64,000 bases of DNA from Dermatophilaceae bacterium Soc4.6 (GTDB lineage: Bacteria > Actinomycetota > Actinomycetes > Actinomycetales > Dermatophilaceae), in contig JAZGVH010000002.1 of NCBI GenBank assembly GCA_039889245.1, forward strand, positions 682,001-746,000. Direction: 5' to 3'. Shown piece after piece: positions 60,780 through 64,000 of this stretch. Each line of letters opens with the position of its first letter. Position 1 is the stretch's first letter. The notes under the pieces were generated by a model. The model saw only the letters and a program-made list of their open reading frames with translations, searched no databases and was not told the origin of the DNA. The translations under genes were made by a program, and so were the position numbers.

Positions 60780-60860
60780 GGCGGGGGGTCCGATCTACGA
60801 GGAGGGTGACGCAGGGTGATGGTGCGGTGGTCCGGAGCCGACGGCGACCCCGGAGGTGGT

Positions 60861-63800
60861 TCAGGCGACGCCGGGCAGAGTGACGATCGGCGTCGGTAGC
60901 TGCAGTCGGGCGACGCCGGGCCCGCCCGTGACGGCCAGTGGCGGGCCGAGGGGCTGGGGGCAGGCCAGCATGGCGAGCAGCTCGTCGGGGGGGACCGGCC
61001 TGGAGTAGAGGTAACCCTGCCCGAGCGCACACCCCATGGACCACAGCTCGTCCCGCTGGGCCACCCGCTCGATGCCTTCGGCCACGACCTCCAGCCGCAG
61101 CGACTGCGCCATGGACAGGATGGCGGCCGTCAGGGCGCCGTCGTCGGGATTGTCTGTCCCCAAGCCGTCGACGAAGGACTTGTCGACCTTCAGCTCGTGG
61201 ACGTTGAAGCGCTGCAGGTAGGACAGGCTGGAGTAGCCCGTCCCGAAGTCGTCGACGGCGATGTGCACACCTGAGGCGGCGAGCAGGCTCAGCTGGTCCA
61301 GGATGACGGAGGTGTCAAGAGCGAAGACGCTCTCCGTCAGCTCGAGGACCAGCGCCGCGGGTGGCATGCTGTGACGGCGCAGCACCGCACCGACCTCGTC
61401 GGCGAAACCGGCATCCTTGAGCTGGTGAGCCGAGACATTCACGGACAGGCGATGGCTCACGTGCCCCAGGTCTGCCCACTCGCGCCACTGCCTACAGGCC
61501 CGATCGAGCACCCACCGCCCGAGCTCGATGATCTGGCCGGTCCTCTCGGACAACGCGATGAACTCCGCGGGCATGACCTGGCCACGGGTGGGGTGCCTCC
61601 ACCGGACGAGGACCTCGGACCCCAGGATCTCTCCCGTGTCGATCAGCACGATCGGCTGGTAGTGCAGCTCGAACTGGCCGGTCTCCATCGCGAGGGAGAG
61701 CTCGGCGCTGAGGTTCACCCGGTTCACCATGGTGGTGTGCAGCTCGTCGCGGTAGACCTCCACGCGACCCTTGCCTTCCTCCTTCGCGGCATACAGCGCC
61801 AGGTCAGCGCACCGGAGGAGCTCGGCGTAGTCGAGGTCGCGATCGCTGCCGCCGCTGAACATGACGCCGATGCTGGCCGAGACCAGGAGCTCCTCGTCGT
61901 CGACCGCGTAGGGGGAGCGAAAGGGCGACATGACCCGTTCGCTGAGGTCCAGACCCCGCGCGCTGTCCTCGACGTCCTCGATGAGGACGGCGAACTCGTC
62001 ACCACCGAGGCGTGCCACCGTGGTGCTGGCGCGCAGCATCCTCTGCATGCGCTGGGCGACGGCGAGCAGCAACGCGTCACCCGCAGCGTGGCCCCGCGTG
62101 TCGTTGACCACCTTGAAGTCGTCCAGGTCCACCATCGCCAGGACGATCGCCGTGCCTGTGCGGGCGGCCCGGGTGAGCGCGTGCTCGACCCGGTCCTGGA
62201 AGAGGGCGCGGTTCGGCAGGCCCGTCAGGGCGTCATGGAAGGCCTGGTGCATCAGCTGTTGCTCCAGGGCCCGCCGCTCAGAGACGTTGCGCATCGTCAA
62301 CACGAAGCTGATGGCACCGGAGTCATCGGACAGGGCGCTGGTGAGGACCTCGAAGAACAGGTAGCGGTCGTCGGCGTGACGGACTCGCCAGTCCGACCTC
62401 AGGGTCACCTGGGAGGAGCGCCCCCCGATGCCGGCCACCAGGGCGTTCGCCGTGGCGGACTCGTCGGGGTGCAGCAAGGCAGAGAGAGGAGTCCCCACGA
62501 GATCAGGGACGATGTGCCCGAGCTCGCGCTCCAGAGACGGGGTTGCGTAGCTGATCCGCAGGGACTCGTCCACCACCACGATGACGTCCGAGGCGTTCTG
62601 GATCATGCCGCGGAACTGCTCCTGGACCTTGCGCTGGCTGAGCTCCTCGACGAGGGTGGCGCTCACGACGGCGAGCGCCACCTGCGATGCGACGGTGGTG
62701 AGCGCGTCGTGCTGGTCCACCGTGAGGACGCTCCTGCCCTTCGTGACGAGCATGCCGAGGTCCTCACCGTCGTAACGCAACGGGTTGACGCTGATGGTGC
62801 CGGACGAGCTCAGGCTTCCGCCGGCCTGGGCGACGTCCCACAGGGCGGCCACGTCGGCGGGGTCGAGCCGCACCCCGATGTCGGCCACGCAGTGGACGCC
62901 GTCGGGGTCGGCGACGTGGACGGATGCGCTGTGCAGCCGCTCGGACCCCACCAGGGACATGACGCTGCTGAGGGCGGCCCGGTAGATGTCCGGCAGTCCC
63001 CGGGCGATCACCAGAGACTCACTCGCCTCACGAAGGGCTCTTTCTCGGCCGACCGACTGCTGGTGAGCCGAGAGGATGCCCCACATCCGGGCCAGGACCA
63101 GGATGAACAAGGCGGCCGAGAAGATCGCCACCGTCGTCGCGGGGGTGTCCGTGTGCATCTGCGACTCGGCGAGCAGGACGCCGGGCGCGATGAGGCTGGC
63201 CGAGGCCAGGAGCGCCAGCCGCGCGCGTCCGATGGCGACGCTGCCCAGTGGCGCGACGTCGCTCAGTCGGCCCATCGAGGGGTGCAGGGCGGCCAAGCCC
63301 CAGCCGATGTAGAAGATGGCCCAGCCGAGGTCGACGGGGCCGCCGATCTGCCACGATCCCCGCAGCTGGACGAGACCGTAGGCGAAGTCGGCCGCCATGA
63401 GTCCTACCGCTCCCGTGACCAGGCATCGCATGGCCGTGAAGCGCAGCCCGCCACCCGCGACGAGACGCGCCAGCAGGGCCAGGATCATCACGTCCCCGGC
63501 CGGGTAGGCCACCGAGGTGGCGCGCTGCAGCCCGTCGAGGCCGTCGGCCTGGAAGTTCGGCACGATGAGGTAGACCCACGAGAGCAGACCCAGACCGGTC
63601 GTGATGATCACGGCGTCGATCAGGCTGGGGAGGTCGCGCGACGACGACCGCGCCCGGATGATCAGGAAGATGCCGGCCGCGAAGAGCGGATAGGTGAGGA
63701 GGTACAAGAGGTCGGCCACGGAGGGGAAGGGGTTGTCCTGGTGGAGCACGTCGGTCAGGACGTTGTAGGTCGTGTCACCGGTGATGAAGGCGAGCTCGGC

Positions 63801-63998
63801 GGCCGCGAGCAGGTACCAGGCAAGGGGCTGCCTCGGACGGTGTCGGCGCACCCCCACGACGGTCGCCACCACGGACGACAGACCCAGAGCCGTCCATACG
63901 GGTGACTGGTACGCGGGGAACAGGTAGTAGCAGCACGTGAGTGCCGTCGCAAGGGCGAGGTATCCAACCCACAGGCCGGGACCCCTGTGACGCGGCAA
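60861..63998 (-). CDS. Membrane-bound GAF-PAS-GGDEF-EAL cyclic di-GMP protein
   Basis: About 1045 residues; the only start visible is TTG 63998 at the right edge, so the true start may lie outside. Residues 1-~320 contain about nine membrane helices. A GAF-like domain (~330-480) is followed by a PAS domain (~490-600). The diguanylate cyclase domain has an intact ARLGGDEFAVLIED (GGDEF at ~664-668). The phosphodiesterase domain begins GSEVLVRWRHPTRGQ (EVL for EAL) but keeps DDFGTGYSSLSYL, DKSFVDGL, VVAEGIER and QGYLYSRP. It could both make and degrade c-di-GMP. It lies 81 nt upstream of the oxoamine synthase gene. Confidence 0.93.
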   Translation of the reverse strand: MPRHRGPGLWVGYLALATALTCCYYLFPAYQSPVWTALGLSSVVATVVGVRRHRPRQPLAWYLLAAAELAFITGDTTYNVLTDVLHQDNPFPSVADLLYLLTYPLFAAGIFLIIRARSSSRDLPSLIDAVIITTGLGLLSWVYLIVPNFQADGLDGLQRATSVAYPAGDVMILALLARLVAGGGLRFTAMRCLVTGAVGLMAADFAYGLVQLRGSWQIGGPVDLGWAIFYIGWGLAALHPSMGRLSDVAPLGSVAIGRARLALLASASLIAPGVLLAESQMHTDTPATTVAIFSAALFILVLARMWGILSAHQQSVGRERALREASESLVIARGLPDIYRAALSSVMSLVGSERLHSASVHVADPDGVHCVADIGVRLDPADVAALWDVAQAGGSLSSSGTISVNPLRYDGEDLGMLVTKGRSVLTVDQHDALTTVASQVALAVVSATLVEELSQRKVQEQFRGMIQNASDVIVVVDESLRISYATPSLERELGHIVPDLVGTPLSALLHPDESATANALVAGIGGRSSQVTLRSDWRVRHADDRYLFFEVLTSALSDDSGAISFVLTMRNVSERRALEQQLMHQAFHDALTGLPNRALFQDRVEHALTRAARTGTAIVLAMVDLDDFKVVNDTRGHAAGDALLLAVAQRMQRMLRASTTVARLGGDEFAVLIEDVEDSARGLDLSERVMSPFRSPYAVDDEELLVSASIGVMFSGGSDRDLDYAELLRCADLALYAAKEEGKGRVEVYRDELHTTMVNRVNLSAELSLAMETGQFELHYQPIVLIDTGEILGSEVLVRWRHPTRGQVMPAEFIALSERTGQIIELGRWVLDRACRQWREWADLGHVSHRLSVNVSAHQLKDAGFADEVGAVLRRHSMPPAALVLELTESVFALDTSVILDQLSLLAASGVHIAVDDFGTGYSSLSYLQRFNVHELKVDKSFVDGLGTDNPDDGALTAAILSMAQSLRLEVVAEGIERVAQRDELWSMGCALGQGYLYSRPVPPDELLAMLACPQPLGPPLAVTGGPGVARLQLPTPIVTLPGVA

Positions 63999-64000
63999 CC

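Noticed and set aside
61371-63905. An 844-codon plus-strand frame.
   Set aside because: Shadow of the GGDEF/EAL gene.

Overview
The window is one contiguous stretch of very GC-rich chromosome from an actinobacterium. Gene content and order (ftsY-smc, mutM-rnc-rpmF-yceD, coaD-rsmD-recG-DAK2-rpmB, thiL-Lrp-DUF3515-ddl-gpsA-plsC-cofC, hup-leuD-leuC with a divergent ndgR-type regulator, F420 and ergothioneine genes, an HU with a lysine/alanine-rich tail) fit the order Micrococcales and most resemble the Intrasporangiaceae (Janibacter/Knoellia/Terrabacter type). That assignment is inference from synteny, not from a marker-gene comparison. Most of the window is core chromosome. No prophage, insertion sequence, CRISPR array, rRNA or tRNA gene was recognised.

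Layout. 1-780 is the 5' part of an ammonium transporter. 965-4603 carries a GH3 glycosidase and then a three-gene cassette: a photoactive-yellow-protein-like PAS protein with its chromophore residues intact, a PAS protein, and a PAS protein fused to a receiver domain. 4693-8662 holds a DUF2236 oxygenase-like gene, ppk2, an acetyltransferase, ftsY and a small membrane protein. 8721-14065 holds a chemoreceptor and smc. 14281-16104 is a secreted gamma-glutamyltransferase. 16221-20956 is egtABCD (ergothioneine) followed by chorismate mutase. 21452-26754 holds acylphosphatase, a membrane acyltransferase, an ECF sigma factor with a membrane partner, a 59-residue protein and an SRPBCC protein. 26794-27340 is a decayed hipBA toxin-antitoxin locus. 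27341-30966 holds a CrtI-like oxidoreductase and an M3 peptidase.

30976-49481 is mainly housekeeping: DNA repair (mutM, recG), RNA processing and translation (rnc, rsmD, rpmF, rpmB), CoA (coaD), thiamine (thiL), wall (ddl), phospholipid (gpsA, plsC), F420 (cofC) and nucleoid (hup) genes. 49957-52888 is leuCD with its divergent IclR regulator and a perfect operator palindrome between them. 53032-57469 holds an L,D-transpeptidase lipoprotein, a ComB-like phosphatase, a DUF4188 protein behind an AT-rich palindrome, F420-dependent glucose-6-phosphate dehydrogenase and a metallophosphoesterase. 57424-60779 (read leftward) is a tightly overlapping operon of an alpha-oxoamine synthase, an MFS exporter, an NTF2-like protein and an unknown protein. 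60861 to the right edge is a large membrane GGDEF/EAL protein.

Many genes appear to be read from leaderless transcripts: a TANNNT hexamer ends 5-8 nt before the start codon and no Shine-Dalgarno is seen. In two cases the hexamer is shared with the stop codon of the upstream gene. The most unusual content is the PYP-like/PAS/PAS-receiver cassette. Next are the oxoamine synthase-exporter operon, the hipBA remnant, a pair of covarying 38-nt hairpin repeats behind ggt, and a start-codon-bearing tandem repeat at a DUF3515 lipoprotein gene.
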